A stretch of 64,000 nt of DNA from Streptomyces pactum (lineage in GTDB: Bacteria > Actinomycetota > Actinomycetes > Streptomycetales > Streptomycetaceae). Of this stretch, positions 8,374 through 17,692 are shown piece by piece. The DNA lies in assembly GCF_002005225.1 (NCBI RefSeq), contig NZ_CP019724.1, positions 7,854,001-7,918,000 of the forward strand, read 5' to 3'. Below the pieces are notes generated by a model, which made no database searches, had not been told where the DNA came from, and was given only the letters and a program-made list of their open reading frames with translations. The position numbers and the translations under genes are program-made. How positions within the stretch are numbered: the stretch's first letter is position 1; every line of letters starts with the position of its first letter.

Positions 8374-10014
8374 ATGCAGCACGACCGAGCCGGAAAGCCG
8401 GCCGGCCCCGAGGACCTGATCGACGTCGCCCGGCTGGTGACGGCGTACTACGCCCTGCACCCGGACCCGGCCGAGCCGGGGCAGCGCGTGGCCTTCGGCA
8501 CGTCCGGGCACCGCGGATCGTCCCTGGCGGCGGCGTTCAACGACGACCACATCGCCGCCACCAGCCAGGCCATCTGCGAGTACCGCTCCGGACAGGGCAC
8601 CGACGGCCCGCTCTTCCTGGGCGCCGACACGCACGCCCTGTCCGAGCCGGCGAGGATCACCGCACTGGAGGTGTTCGCCGCCAACGACGTGACCGTCCTG
8701 ATCGACACCGCGGACGGCTACACCCCCACCCCGGCGGTTTCCCACGCCATCCTCACCCACAACCGCGCCCGCGCCTCGGGCCTGGCCGACGGAGTGGTCG
8801 TCACCCCGTCGCACAACCCGCCCGCCGACGGCGGCTTCAAGTACAACCCGCCGCACGGCGGCCCCGCCGGCTCGGACGCCACCTCCTGGATCCAGGACCG
8901 GGCCAACGAGATCATCGCGGCCGGACTGAAGGACGTACGACGCGTCCCCTACGCCCGCGCGCTCGCCGCGCCCGGCACCGGCCGCCACGACTTCCTCTCC
9001 GCGTACGTCGGCGACCTGCCGAGCGTCCTGGACCTGGACGCGATCCGGTCGGCGGGCGTGCGGATCGGTGCCGACCCGCTGGGCGGCGCCTCCGTCGCGT
9101 ACTGGGGCCGCATCGCCGAACAGCACCGCCTCGACCTGACGGTGGTCAACCCGCTCGCCGACCCCACCTGGCGGTTCATGACGCTGGACTGGGACGGGAA
9201 GATCCGCATGGACTGCTCGTCGCCGCACGCGATGGCCTCGCTCATCGAGCGGCGTGACCGCTTCACCATCGCCACCGGCAACGACGCGGACGCCGACCGG
9301 CACGGCATCGTCACCCCGGACGCCGGGCTGATGAACCCGAACCACTACCTCGCCACCGCCATCGCCTACCTCTACGCCCACCGCACCGACTGGCCCGCCG
9401 ACGCCGGCGTGGGCAAGACACTGGTGTCCTCCGGCATGATCGACCGCGTCGCCGCGGACCTCGGCCGGCGGCTGGTCGAAGTACCCGTCGGCTTCAAGTG
9501 GTTCGTGGACGGACTGGCCGGCGGCACACTCGGCTTCGGTGGCGAGGAGTCCGCCGGGGCGTCCTTCCTGCGCCGGGACGGTTCGGCGTGGACGACGGAC
9601 AAGGACGGCATCATCCTGGCGCTGCTCGCCTCCGAGATCACCGCCGTCACCGGCAAGACGCCCTCCGAGCACTACGCCGCCCTCACCGCCCGCTTCGGCG
9701 AACCCGCCTACGCCCGCATCGACGCCCCCGCGACCCGCGAGGAGAAGGCCCGCCTGGCCAAGCTGTCCCCGGCCCAGGTCGCCGCCGACACCCTCGCCGG
9801 GGAGCCGGTCACCGGCGTGCTCACCGAGGCGCCGGGCAACGGCGCGCCCATCGGCGGCATCAAGGTGACCACCGCGAACGCCTGGTTCGCGGCCCGCCCC
9901 TCCGGCACCGAGGACGTCTACAAGATCTACGGGGAGTCGTTCCTCGGCCCGGACCACCTCCGGCAGGTGCAGGACGAGGCCAAGCTCGTCGTCCTCGGCG
10001 CCCTGGGCGGCTGA
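8374..10014 (+). CDS. pgm: Phosphoglucomutase (alpha-D-glucose phosphate-specific)
   Basis: The 546-residue length matches E. coli Pgm. It interconverts glucose 1-phosphate and glucose 6-phosphate in the cytoplasm, linking glycogen/trehalose and cell-wall sugars to glycolysis. The four-domain phosphohexomutase order is visible: AFGTSGHRG near the start, the phosphoserine loop [13 protein letters not shown] (Ser near residue 147), the Mg2+ loop [13 protein letters not shown], the sugar-binding [10 protein letters not shown], and the C-terminal phosphate loop [13 protein letters not shown]. The ATG at 8374 follows GGAGGAG. It appears monocistronic, with its own terminator before a convergent LysR gene. 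Confidence 0.96.
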   Translation: MQHDRAGKPAGPEDLIDVARLVTAYYALHPDPAEPGQRVAFGTSGHRGSSLAAAFNDDHIAATSQAICEYRSGQGTDGPLFLGADTHALSEPARITALEVFAANDVTVLIDTADGYTPTPAVSHAILTHNRARASGLADGVVVTPSHNPPADGGFKYNPPHGGPAGSDATSWIQDRANEIIAAGLKDVRRVPYARALAAPGTGRHDFLSAYVGDLPSVLDLDAIRSAGVRIGADPLGGASVAYWGRIAEQHRLDLTVVNPLADPTWRFMTLDWDGKIRMDCSSPHAMASLIERRDRFTIATGNDADADRHGIVTPDAGLMNPNHYLATAIAYLYAHRTDWPADAGVGKTLVSSGMIDRVAADLGRRLVEVPVGFKWFVDGLAGGTLGFGGEESAGASFLRRDGSAWTTDKDGIILALLASEITAVTGKTPSEHYAALTARFGEPAYARIDAPATREEKARLAKLSPAQVAADTLAGEPVTGVLTEAPGNGAPIGGIKVTTANAWFAARPSGTEDVYKIYGESFLGPDHLRQVQDEAKLVVLGALGG

Positions 10015-10025
10015 CGGCCGTACCG

Positions 10026-10060
10026 GGCCCCCGGCCGGTCGGCGACGACCGGCCCGGGGG
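10026..10060. terminator. Terminator downstream of pgm
   Basis: The arms CCCCCGGCCGGTCG (10028-10041) and CGACCGGCCCGGGGG (10046-10060) pair with one bulged base around a GCGA loop, 13 bp after the pgm stop. The convergent LysR gene ends 87 bp further on. Confidence 0.7.
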
Positions 10061-10146
10061 AGCGCCGCGGCCAGCCGGCGGTGCTCCCGGTGCTCGGGGC
10101 CGTCCCGTGACCACCGCCCGAATCCGCCGAGTCGGGCTTGCGGGGG

Positions 10147-11115
10147 TCACGACCGGGCGCGATCGTCCCTCGGGTGGGAGCGCCGGGCCCACGCCGGTGT
10201 CCAGACCTCGGTGCCGAGGTGAGCGGACGGCCGGGAGGCGAGATAGGCACGCAGGGTGGCCAGCGCGGGGTGCGGGTTGTCGGCGTGCCAGAGCAGGGAG
10301 TGCGGGTAGACGGGCGTCGGGTCGCGCAGCGGGATGCGCCGCAGATCGTGGACGGCGGGCCAGACCAGAGGGGTCCGCTCGCTGAGGAAGGTCGCGATGG
10401 TCGAGGACTCGGCGATCGTGTCGAGGAGCCCCTCGACACCGAAGTTGGGGCCGATCGCGTCGATGGTGAGCCCGAACTCAACGGCGAGCGCGTCGTAGTA
10501 GGCCGACCACTCGGTGCCGGGGACGTTCCCGGGCATCCAGATGCGATGACCGCTGACCTGGGCCGGGGTCACCGCCGGGGACTTCGCGAACTCGTGGGCG
10601 GGCCCGACGAAGAGCTGGAGCGGCTCGTCGAAGACGGGCGTGGCCTCGACGCCGTCGGGGAGGGTGCTTCCCGGCATGGTGACGCAGCGGAAGGACGCGT
10701 CGATGGCCCCGGAGCGGATGGCGGTGGCGGCCGCGTCCGCGTTCGCTTCGAAGAGGATGACGACGTCGAGGTCGACCTCGGGACGGGCGCGGTGGAAGTC
10801 GCGCAGCACCCCGGCCATGGCGGACCGCCTGCCGATCACGTCGACCCGCAGTGGACGCCGCCCGGGCCGTACCGAGGCCGCGGCCCGCTCCGCGGCGTCG
10901 AGGAGGGCGCGCGCGTGCGGGAGGAAGGCCTGCCCGTCGACGGTGAGCCGGGCCCCGCGCGCGGTGCGGGTGAACAACGGCACACCGAGGTCCTTCTCCA
11001 GTGCGGCGATGCGTTTGGAGACGGCCTGCTGGGTGATCGCCAGCTCGTCGGCGGCGACCTGGAACTGCCCCGCCTCCGCGGCGGCCACGAAGGTGCGTAC
11101 GGCGATGAGGTCCAC
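10147..11115 (-). CDS. LysR-family transcriptional regulator
   Basis: The 322-residue protein has an N-terminal HTH, VDLIAVRTFVAAAEAGQFQVAADELAITQQAVSKRIAALEKDLGV, and a LysR effector domain (RPLRVDVIGRRSAMAGVLRDF onwards). The GTG at 11115 (VDLIAVRTF) is chosen because it begins at the family's usual position and AGGGTGG lies just upstream; a GTG three codons earlier is possible. A perfect palindrome lies 18 bp upstream, suggesting autoregulation. It faces away from any obvious target: the region upstream to 11533 has no intact gene, so its regulon cannot be deduced. Confidence 0.85.
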   Translation of the reverse strand: MDLIAVRTFVAAAEAGQFQVAADELAITQQAVSKRIAALEKDLGVPLFTRTARGARLTVDGQAFLPHARALLDAAERAAASVRPGRRPLRVDVIGRRSAMAGVLRDFHRARPEVDLDVVILFEANADAAATAIRSGAIDASFRCVTMPGSTLPDGVEATPVFDEPLQLFVGPAHEFAKSPAVTPAQVSGHRIWMPGNVPGTEWSAYYDALAVEFGLTIDAIGPNFGVEGLLDTIAESSTIATFLSERTPLVWPAVHDLRRIPLRDPTPVYPHSLLWHADNPHPALATLRAYLASRPSAHLGTEVWTPAWARRSHPRDDRARS

Positions 11116-11133
11116 GGCGGCCACCCTACGAGT

Positions 11134-11148
11134 ACAACCGTTGGTTGT
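11134..11148. promoter_or_regulatory. Perfect palindrome upstream of LysR gene, probable operator
   Basis: ACAACC and GGTTGT arms (11134-11139, 11143-11148) flank GTT, immediately upstream of the LysR GTG at 11115. Its position suits autorepression. Confidence 0.5.
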
Positions 11149-11533
11149 GGGAGAGGGGGGCGGAAGCTCTTGTGCGACCGCGGGCGGCCACGGCACCGGG
11201 ATCCGGCAGACGCGGGAGCCGAAATCAGGTGCGCCGTCCGGGCGGCCGTGTCAGGCTCCGCCGGTGGACCGACAGAGGATCTCCGGACTCGCCACCACCC
11301 CACCGAGCCGGACGGCGCGCGGGCGCTCGAGGCGGCCACCACCCACCGCGACGAGTGGCTGCGGGTCCACCGCGACACGATGGGCTTCCTCTGCCTCGTC
11401 CTGCGTCCGACGGGCGGCTGGGTGGCACGAGCACGGAGTTCTGGTGATCGGACGGGCGTTCTCTGATGTTTCCCGGATTTTGGGGGTAGACGGGCTGGCG
11501 TAACGGTCAAGGCTCAGGAAGAGGGCGGATCGG
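11149..11533 (+). other. Gap between LysR and ATPase genes with a coding remnant
   Basis: There is no intact gene in these 385 bp. About 11280-11466 on the plus strand reads as protein-like sequence with G/C at nearly every third position (ALEAATTHRDEWLRVHRDTMGFLCLVLRP) but lacks a start and a matching upstream part, so it is probably a gene remnant. The last 50 bp carry the putative promoter and the GAAGAGGGCGG ribosome site of the next gene. Confidence 0.35.
11468..11488 (+). promoter_or_regulatory. Possible SigB-type promoter for the RsbW-like ATPase gene
   Basis: GTTT (11468-11471) and GGGTA (11484-11488) resemble the GNNT / GGGTA stress-sigma promoter elements of Streptomyces. The 12-nt spacer is shorter than the usual 14-16 nt. 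It lies 46 nt before the ATG of a partner-switching-type kinase, a gene class often controlled this way. Tentative. Confidence 0.3.
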
Positions 11534-11974
11534 ATGGACGGGGCTGCCCACAGTGGGGACCGGCTGAGAAACGAGCTGGTCAGGGTTTCGGCGCAGTACG
11601 AGGGCAGGCCCGGTGACATCGCCCGGGGCCGTGAGCTGGCTCGGGGGTTCCTGGCGCGGGTGCGGGCGGCGCAGGGCCTCCCGGTGTCCGACCGCGCGAC
11701 GGATGTGGTGCAACTGGTGGTCAGCGAACTGCTGACGAACGCCTGCAAATACGCGCCCGGCCCCTCATTGGTCGATCTCGAGCTGGCAGACGACCGGGTG
11801 GAGGTCACGGTGTGGGACAGCGATCCGGTGCTGCCGGTGGCCGAGACGGCGGACCCGGGCCGGGTCGGCCGGCACGGGCTGGAGATAGTCAGGGCCGTCT
11901 GCCAGAGCTTCGAGGTGCGCCGGGAGCCGGTCGGCAAGCGCATGAGGGCCGCGGTGAGGCTCGTCGACGCGTGA
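11534..11974 (+). CDS. RsbW/SpoIIAB-like HATPase domain protein (anti-sigma/serine kinase type)
   Basis: The 146 residues form a lone GHKL ATPase domain. The N box is VSELLTNACKYAPGP, the G1 box VTVWDSDPVLP and the G2 box GRHGLEIVRAVC. Single-domain proteins of this type are very numerous in Streptomyces and act as anti-sigma factors or kinases of anti-sigma-factor antagonists. The ATG at 11534 follows GAAGAGGGCGG. A PAS/GAF/PP2C phosphatase gene 1 kb downstream would be the natural opposing enzyme in a partner-switching circuit, but no antagonist or sigma gene is adjacent, so the pairing is inference. Confidence 0.88.
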   Translation: MDGAAHSGDRLRNELVRVSAQYEGRPGDIARGRELARGFLARVRAAQGLPVSDRATDVVQLVVSELLTNACKYAPGPSLVDLELADDRVEVTVWDSDPVLPVAETADPGRVGRHGLEIVRAVCQSFEVRREPVGKRMRAAVRLVDA

Positions 11975-12175
11975 ACGGCTCGGCGGCCGAACGCCGCTCA
12001 CGTACGGCGGGCCCCGGTCCCGGGTCCGGAGCCGGGTCGGCGGCGGCCGGCGCCGGGGCACTCCGCCGGCCTCAGCTCCTCGCGGGCGGACCACCACCGC
12101 GCGCGGCCTCGGGCCGGGCCGGACGCCCGCCACGCGCGGAGCAGGACGCGACCGGTTCGCGGCCCGGAGCCGCGC

Positions 12176-12874
12176 TCAGGGCCGCACCGCTTCCGCGTCG
12201 ATCACCTCGGCCGGCTTCGGCGGCCGGATGTCCAGCGGAGCGTCGAAGTCGGCGAAGGACGTGGCCGTGTCGTACTCGGCGTCCTTGTACACCGCCTTGA
12301 GCAGGTACGGCTTGCCCTCCGTGGCGACGTAGAAGGTGTACGTCCCGCCCTTGTCCCCCTCGTCGGTCACGGTCAGTTCGACCGCCTCCCGGTCACCGAC
12401 GCGGGTGTTCTTCCCCTTCTTCGCCGTCCCGAAGGACTCGAAGGGACGCGTGCAGGACGAGAGCCCGTCACCGGGCTGTGCCGCGTCGGCGGGCTTCTTG
12501 ATCCACAGCCGCTGCTCGCCGGTGACGTCGCCGGGTTTCCGGTTCTCCAGATAGGCGCGGTCGGGACGGACGTAGTCGGTCTCGCCTATCCGGATCTGCT
12601 CGAGGGTGCCGCCCCGGGAGAACGTGGTCTTCGCGGTGCACCGGCTGTCGAGGTCGGTCACGAGCCGGACGGTGACCGTGCCGCCCTTCGCCGCGGTGCT
12701 GGTGGAGTCGACCCGCACGGACTTCAGCGCCCGCATCGCGGCGTTGGCGTCCTCGAGCATGTCGTCGGCGGACTCGTGCCCGCCGGAGTCACCGCCGCCG
12801 CACCCCGCCACGAGAGCCCCGGCCAGCAGGCAGGTCAGCACGGCCGACGCCGTGGTGGTGGTCTTCGTCCGCAC
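12176..12874 (-). CDS. Secreted lipoprotein, LolA/LppX-like fold
   Basis: The 232-residue protein begins with a lipoprotein signal peptide: basic n-region, hydrophobic core and lipobox LVAGC. The GTG at 12874 follows GGAGGG and gives this signal directly; nine more residues are possible upstream. The mature part (DMLEDANAAMRALKSVRVDSTSTAAKGGTVTVRLVTDL..., then ETDYVRPDRAYLENR and TYTFYVATEGKPYLLKAVYKD) has the alternating strand pattern of actinobacterial LppX/LprG/LolA-like lipoproteins, which bind hydrophobic ligands in the cell envelope. It is a single gene, divergent from the phosphatase gene at 13004. The 200 bp after its stop contain no recognised element. Confidence 0.8.
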   Translation of the reverse strand: MRTKTTTTASAVLTCLLAGALVAGCGGGDSGGHESADDMLEDANAAMRALKSVRVDSTSTAAKGGTVTVRLVTDLDSRCTAKTTFSRGGTLEQIRIGETDYVRPDRAYLENRKPGDVTGEQRLWIKKPADAAQPGDGLSSCTRPFESFGTAKKGKNTRVGDREAVELTVTDEGDKGGTYTFYVATEGKPYLLKAVYKDAEYDTATSFADFDAPLDIRPPKPAEVIDAEAVRP

Positions 12875-13003
12875 GCAACCCTCCAGGTACAAGATCGGCA
12901 CCCGAGCCTACCCGACCTCCCTCCTTCGGCCCTGAGAAGCGGTTCGTCCCCGCCCGCTGAGGGAACCTGGCGGGATGGACGGCATCGGAAGGCTGTGAGC
13001 GTC

Positions 13004-14884
13004 GTGACATCACGCTGGGCGGGCCACCGGGAGGGAGACGGGTCGGGCGGTGCCCCGGCACCCGACTTCGCCCGGGCCGTCCTGCACGCTCTCGGCGCCG
13101 GTGTCCTCACCCTCGACCCCTCCGCGCGCATCACCTCGGTGAACCCCTGGGCCGAGCACCTGCTTGGCAGGCCGGCGCGGGACATGATCGGACACGACGC
13201 GCACGACCTCCTGCACCGGCACGCCGACGGCAGCCCCGTGCCGCGCGAACGATGCGCCCTGCGCAGCCCGCTGTACGGAGCGCTCTCCGAGGAGGGCAGC
13301 GAGGAGTACTTCCAGCGGGCGGACGGCACCACGGTACCGATCATCTGGGCCGCCACGCCGCTGGTCAGGGACGGCCGGCCGGAAGGGCTGGTGCTGGTCT
13401 TCCACGACTTCAGCCTGCACCGCACCGCCGCCGAGGAGACCGAGGCGCGCACCGCCGCCCTGGAGGCACTCACCGCCCAACTGCACCTGGTGGCCGAGAT
13501 CTCCACCGTACTGATCCCCACCGAGCACACCTCCGCCACCCTCCGCCGTCTCCTGCGGCTGCTGGTGCCGGAGCTGGGTCAGTGGGCCGCGGTCGACGTC
13601 TACCAGGGCCGGTCGGACGTCCTGGAGCGGGTCGCGGTGCGCAGCAGCGCACACCCGCACCGGGCGGGACGGCTGAGAGGGCCGGTGACCTCGCTGCCGG
13701 ACGCGGCCCGCGCCGCGCTGACCCGGCTGATCAACAGCGACCGCCCCGTCCCGCTGAGCGCCGAGGACCTGTTGCGGCACCAGCACAACCCCCTCGCCGC
13801 CACCCACCGGGTGCTCTTCGAACGGCTCGGCGGACATTCGGCCGTCGTCGTCCCGCTCCGCACCCGGCAACGGTCGTACGGGACGCTGACCGTGGCACGC
13901 GCGGGGGACCACCCCGCCCACAGCGAGGCCGAGGTCGCCCTGCTGGCCGACATCGGCCGTCGCGTCGGACTGGTCCTGGACAACGCCCGGCTCTACCACG
14001 AGCAGCAGAACGTCGCCGAGACCATGCAACGCCAGTTGCTGACCCCCCTTCCGCAGGTCGACCACATCCGTATGGCCGCCCGGTACTGGCCCGCCGAAAG
14101 CGCCATGGAGGTGGGCGGCGACTGGTACGACGCCTTTCTGCTCGCCGACGGTGTCACGGCCCTGGTCATCGGGGACGTGGTCGGACACGACCTCCAGGCC
14201 GCCGCCCACATGGCCGAGGTGCGCAACATGCTGCGCGCCCTCGCCTGGGACCACCGGGAGCCGCCCAGCGTGATCATGCGGCGTCTCGACGAGGCCGTGA
14301 CCAACACCAGCGACGCCCCCATGGCCACGCTCGTCTTCGCCCGCGTGGAAGGCCCCGAAGGCGGTCCCTGGCGGTTCCACTGGGTCAACGCCGGCCACCC
14401 ACCGCCCCTGCTGATCACCCGGGAGGGGGAAACCCGCTTCCTGGAAGGCGGCCACGGCCCGCTCATCGGCATGAGCGCCACCCTGCGCCTCGGACTGAGC
14501 TGGCCCGACGCGCGTGAGGAGCTCCCGCCGGAGAGCATCCTCCTGCTCTACACCGACGGCCTGGTGGAGAGCCGCGACCGCCCGATCGACCTCGGCATGG
14601 CCAAGCTCCGCCACCACGCCGGCGTCCTGGCCCGTCGGCTGGGGGAGCGGACCATCGACGAGTACTGCGACGAGCTGCTCGACCGCATCACGCCCCGCGG
14701 CGACGACGTCGCCCTGCTCGCCCTGCGCCTGCCCGCCGCCGGCGTCGGCGCCCCCGGGGACACCGCGCCGCCCCCACCTGCCCAGTCCCCGCGCAGCGAG
14801 GCCACGCCCGACCGGGCCGCCCCCGGCTCGCGTCGCCAGCAGCCCGAGGTTGCCGACCCGGCGCACGTCGATGCGGACGAGTAG
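13004..14884 (+). CDS. PAS-GAF-PP2C (SpoIIE-type) serine/threonine phosphatase
   Basis: The 626-residue protein has an N-terminal PAS domain (about residues 20-140; AGVLTLDPSARITSVNPWAEHLLGRP), a GAF domain (about 165-320), then a SpoIIE-like PP2C phosphatase (about 340-570) with metal-binding motifs EVGGDWYDAF, VIGDVVGHD and LLYTDGLVESR. The tail is Pro/Arg-rich. This architecture dephosphorylates anti-sigma antagonists in response to a sensed signal. The start is uncertain: GTG 13004 lies 11 nt after GGAAGG, while GTG 12995 is only 2 nt from it. The nearby RsbW-like gene at 11534 is a plausible counterpart. Confidence 0.88.
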   Translation: MTSRWAGHREGDGSGGAPAPDFARAVLHALGAGVLTLDPSARITSVNPWAEHLLGRPARDMIGHDAHDLLHRHADGSPVPRERCALRSPLYGALSEEGSEEYFQRADGTTVPIIWAATPLVRDGRPEGLVLVFHDFSLHRTAAEETEARTAALEALTAQLHLVAEISTVLIPTEHTSATLRRLLRLLVPELGQWAAVDVYQGRSDVLERVAVRSSAHPHRAGRLRGPVTSLPDAARAALTRLINSDRPVPLSAEDLLRHQHNPLAATHRVLFERLGGHSAVVVPLRTRQRSYGTLTVARAGDHPAHSEAEVALLADIGRRVGLVLDNARLYHEQQNVAETMQRQLLTPLPQVDHIRMAARYWPAESAMEVGGDWYDAFLLADGVTALVIGDVVGHDLQAAAHMAEVRNMLRALAWDHREPPSVIMRRLDEAVTNTSDAPMATLVFARVEGPEGGPWRFHWVNAGHPPPLLITREGETRFLEGGHGPLIGMSATLRLGLSWPDAREELPPESILLLYTDGLVESRDRPIDLGMAKLRHHAGVLARRLGERTIDEYCDELLDRITPRGDDVALLALRLPAAGVGAPGDTAPPPPAQSPRSEATPDRAAPGSRRQQPEVADPAHVDADE

Positions 14885-15065
14885 CGCGGAGGGCGGGGGC
14901 GACACCGTCCACGTGGCCACGTGTCCCGCCCCGCGCCTTCCGTACCCGTCCGGCCGCCTGCTGGGTGCGGAAGAGACGGGCGTGCGTTCGACTACTGGGG
15001 GGATGCCGCGGCGTCACCCACCCACCGGCCCGCCGCACGGCCGGGCCCCGACCCACGGAGGGCGC

Positions 15066-15893
15066 ATGCCCATCTGCACCACCCGCGACGGCGTGGACAT
15101 CTTCTACAAGGACTGGGGCCGGGGCCGTCCGGTCGTGTTCATCCACGGCTGGCCGCTGAACGGCGACGCCTGGCAGGACCAGCTCAAGGCGGTGGCCGAC
15201 GCGGGTTACCGCGGCATCGCCCACGACCGCCGCGGCCACGGCCGTTCCACGCCGGTCTACGACGGCTACGACTTCGACACCTTCGCCGACGACCTGAACG
15301 ATCTGATCACCGGCCTCGACCTGCGCGACGTCACTCTCGTCGCGCACTCCATGGGCGGCGGTGAACTAGCCCGCTACATCGGCCGGCACGGCACCGAGCG
15401 GGTCCGTTCCGCGGTGCTCCTGTCCGCGATCACGCCGCTGATGCTGCGGGGGCCGGACAACCCCGAGGGCGTTCCCCAGTCGGTGTTCGACGGCCTCAAG
15501 GCCGGCATCCTCGAGGAGCGCTCACAGTTCTGGCAGGACACCGCGGTCGGCTTCTTCTCCGCCGACGACGGCGGCGACAAGGTCACGCAGGGAAACAAGG
15601 ACGCCTTCTGGTACATGGCGATGGCCCAGACCGTCCAGGGCGGCGTCGACTGCGTGGACGCGTTCGGCACCACGGACTTCCACGAGGACCTCGAGAAGTT
15701 CGACGTCCCCACCCTCGTCGTCCACGGCGACGACGACCGGATCGTCCCCATCGACGCCACGGGCCGCAAGGTCGCCCGGCTCGTGGCGGGCGCGGAGCTG
15801 AAGGTCTACGAGGGGGCCTCCCACGGCATCGCCATGGTGCCCGGCGACAAGGAGAGGTTCAACGCGGACCTCCTGGCGTTCCTGGAGAAGTAA
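15066..15893 (+). CDS. Alpha/beta hydrolase of the cofactor-free chloroperoxidase group
   Basis: The 275-residue protein matches the length of bacterial non-heme chloroperoxidases/aryl esterases. Visible features are the oxyanion segment VFIHGWPLNGDAW, the nucleophile elbow VAHSMGGGE (Ser near residue 98), the acid in VVHGDDDRIVP and the His in GASHGIAMVP. Family members hydrolyse esters and, with acetate and peroxide, catalyse perhydrolysis and halogenation in vitro. The ATG at 15066 follows GGAGGG. It stands alone, 180 bp after the phosphatase gene. The natural substrate is unknown. Confidence 0.9.
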   Translation: MPICTTRDGVDIFYKDWGRGRPVVFIHGWPLNGDAWQDQLKAVADAGYRGIAHDRRGHGRSTPVYDGYDFDTFADDLNDLITGLDLRDVTLVAHSMGGGELARYIGRHGTERVRSAVLLSAITPLMLRGPDNPEGVPQSVFDGLKAGILEERSQFWQDTAVGFFSADDGGDKVTQGNKDAFWYMAMAQTVQGGVDCVDAFGTTDFHEDLEKFDVPTLVVHGDDDRIVPIDATGRKVARLVAGAELKVYEGASHGIAMVPGDKERFNADLLAFLEK

Positions 15894-16020
15894 CCCCGGT
15901 CCGAAGAAGCGGCCTGTAGGTTCGCGCCGCCGGTGTCATTGCGGACCGCGGTGACCTGCTGCTTGTGCTGCTGTCTCACCGGATGTCCCGCGGTTTCCGT
16001 CTCACTTCGGTGGCATTTCC

Positions 16021-16309
16021 TCACGCGGCTTCGCCCTGCCGGGCTTCGTCGGGACTCCAGGTCTGGTCGAACCAGGTGATGAAGTCCTTCACGGTTCCGA
16101 TGCGGGCGATTCTCTCTGAATGGCGCGCTGGTGGTGGCCGGGGAGGAAGTCGCCTCGGCTGCTGGGTTTGCCGCATCCGCGGTTGCACTCGCGGTTGCCC
16201 AGGGGAGCCGAAGTAGGTGATGGGGTTCTGCTGCGTGCCGTTCGGGGTCGGCTTGCCGACGTAGTGGTCGTGGACGGGGTAGGGCCACCAACCGTCGTGA
16301 ACGCCGACT
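16021..16309 (-). pseudogene. Gene remnant, unrecognised
   Basis: The minus strand is open from after a TGA at 16310-16312 down to a TGA at 16021. The reading (DGWWPYPVHDHYVGKPTPNG..., then TVKDFITWFDQTWSPDEARQGE) looks like natural protein at both ends with a low-quality Arg/Pro-rich middle. No valid start with a ribosome site is present. I cannot assign a family. The 130 bp between the chloroperoxidase-like gene and this fragment hold nothing recognisable. Confidence 0.35.
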
Positions 16310-16312
16310 TGA

Positions 16313-16513
16313 CGTCAGCCTGTACACCAAATCCTATCCCCTCCCTGGCAGTTGCTCGCCTGCGCCGGCGGGTTCCTCGACTACCTCCAGCCGCTATTCG
16401 ATCCCGCCCACATCCGCTCGGGCTGTCTGGCGGCACCCGGCAAGGATGGTCAGCGGCAACGCCCCGAGGGCCGGGGAGAGTTCGCTGCTCTGGGGGCCGA
16501 ACGGTCCGCGTAG
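16313..16513 (+). pseudogene. Short coding remnant, unrecognised
   Basis: The plus strand is open between TGA (16310) and TAG (16513) and reads LLACAGGFLDYLQPLFDPAHIRSGCLAAPGK in its middle, which looks like real protein. No start or ribosome site is present. It abuts the palindrome TGACGTCA, which supplies stop codons to both this and the minus-strand remnant. Confidence 0.25.
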
Positions 16514-17404
16514 CGGGCGCCGTCCCCGCGACCGCCGGCCCCGACACCACGACCGCGTGGCCGGAGGTGGCCGCCGCCGGCTCCATCAGTGCCTCGCTGC
16601 TCGGCCTGCCGCCGGCCCGGGACCGTTCCTCACGTTCCCGTATGAGGTGGAAGAGCGTGTGGTCGAGGCCGACGGCGAGGCCGATCATCCGGATCACGTT
16701 GGTGCCGACCCCGGCGTCCGGGGAGACGTGCGAGACCACCGTCGACAGGCCGATCGCCGCCGCGATCGACGACAACGGCAGCGGCAGCAGCGGCAGCAGC
16801 GGCATCACGGCCATCACGGCCGAACCGAAGACGATCAGGAGGGTGACCAGCGTGACCGGAAGCGTGATGTTCTCGGAGAGCGCCAGGTCGTCGGCGCGCT
16901 GCCGGTCGACCCCCTTGCAGACGGACGGGCTCCCGGTCTCCTCCAGCAGCAGCCGGGGATGGGCCTTCTGGACGACCGCCGTCTGCGCGAGCAGCGCGTC
17001 CGCCTTGTCCTTCGCGGCCCGCTCCTCACCCTTCAGCGCCACCTCGACCATCAGGATCCGGCGGTCACCCGACCACAGCGGGGCCGCCACGTCCGCGACC
17101 TCGGGCAGCGCCTCCATCCGGACCGTCAGATCGCGTGCCGCCGCTTCGGCGGCACGCCCGTCCGTGACACCCGAACGGGCGGATATCAGCACCTGCTCGG
17201 TGGATCCGCGTTCCAGACCGCCCTCGGCCGCCAAGGCCTCGGCCCGCCAGGCCTCACCGACACGGTAGTCCGCCGTATCGGCGCTGTTGGTGCCGACGGC
17301 CGCACCGGCCGCAGGCACAGCACGACGCACACGAGCCGGCCGGCGATCGCCCGCCAGGGGTGCCGGGCGCTCCAGCGCGCCATGCGCACAGTCATCGATT
17401 TCAT
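16503..17404 (-). pseudogene. MMPL-family transporter, frameshifted and 3'-truncated
   Basis: Starting at the ATG at 17404 the reading MKSMTVRMARWSARHPWRAIAG is the usual beginning of actinobacterial MMPL (RND-type lipid/drug) exporters. Near 17315 the homology shifts frame by one base (GAAVGTNSADTADYRVGEA continues in another frame). It then runs through the first extracellular domain and TM2-TM4 (LALSENITLPVTLVTLLIVFGSAVMA; SSIAAAIGLSTVVSHVSPDAGVGTNVIRMIGLAVGLD) and breaks off at TSGHAVVVSGPAVAG. About 60% of a normal 700-residue MMPL protein is missing, and conserved residues near the end are altered. Non-functional. The 285 bp between this start and the next gene contain no other gene. 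Confidence 0.75.
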
Positions 17405-17634
17405 GCCCGAAACCTCCGCCGACCAGGGCAGTTGGCGGACAGAGGCGTCCGGTTGAACCTGCCGTCCACCGCTCGGTGGACCCGGGGGCGGGGGACAACC
17501 CCCGGCTCGGGGAGGGGCGAGCCCTCGTACGGTCAGCACGTCCGCGGGCTCCCCGGGCCGGGCGGACGTTCACCCGGCTGAGCGCCTTGAGTGGTGCGAG
17601 ACGGAAGGCTGGCTGACGGTAATTCACGTCGGGG

Positions 17635-17671
17635 CCGGGTCCCCTTAGCTGACGAAGCACCAGCTACCCGG
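17635..17671 (+). promoter_or_regulatory. 5' UTR stem-loop before the secreted repeat protein
   Basis: CCGGGT (17635-17640) can pair with ACCCGG (17666-17671) and, after a CCCCTT bulge, AGCTG (17647-17651) with CAGCT (17661-17665). The element ends 21 nt before the start codon, with GGAAGGA between them. It could influence translation or be part of a larger structured leader. It does not match a full riboswitch class that I can verify. Confidence 0.35.
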
Positions 17672-17692
17672 TCGTGACGGAAGGAATCTCAG

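Noticed and set aside
8197..9957. 586-codon minus-strand frame opposite pgm
   Set aside because: Antisense shadow of a well-conserved gene, typical for GC-rich DNA. Only the last 20 codons with their own ribosome site are kept as a candidate.
16089..17660. A 523-codon continuous frame over the MMPL region taken as an intact gene
   Set aside because: The N-terminus is in a different frame, the end is unrelated sequence and key MMPL parts are missing, so it is called a pseudogene.
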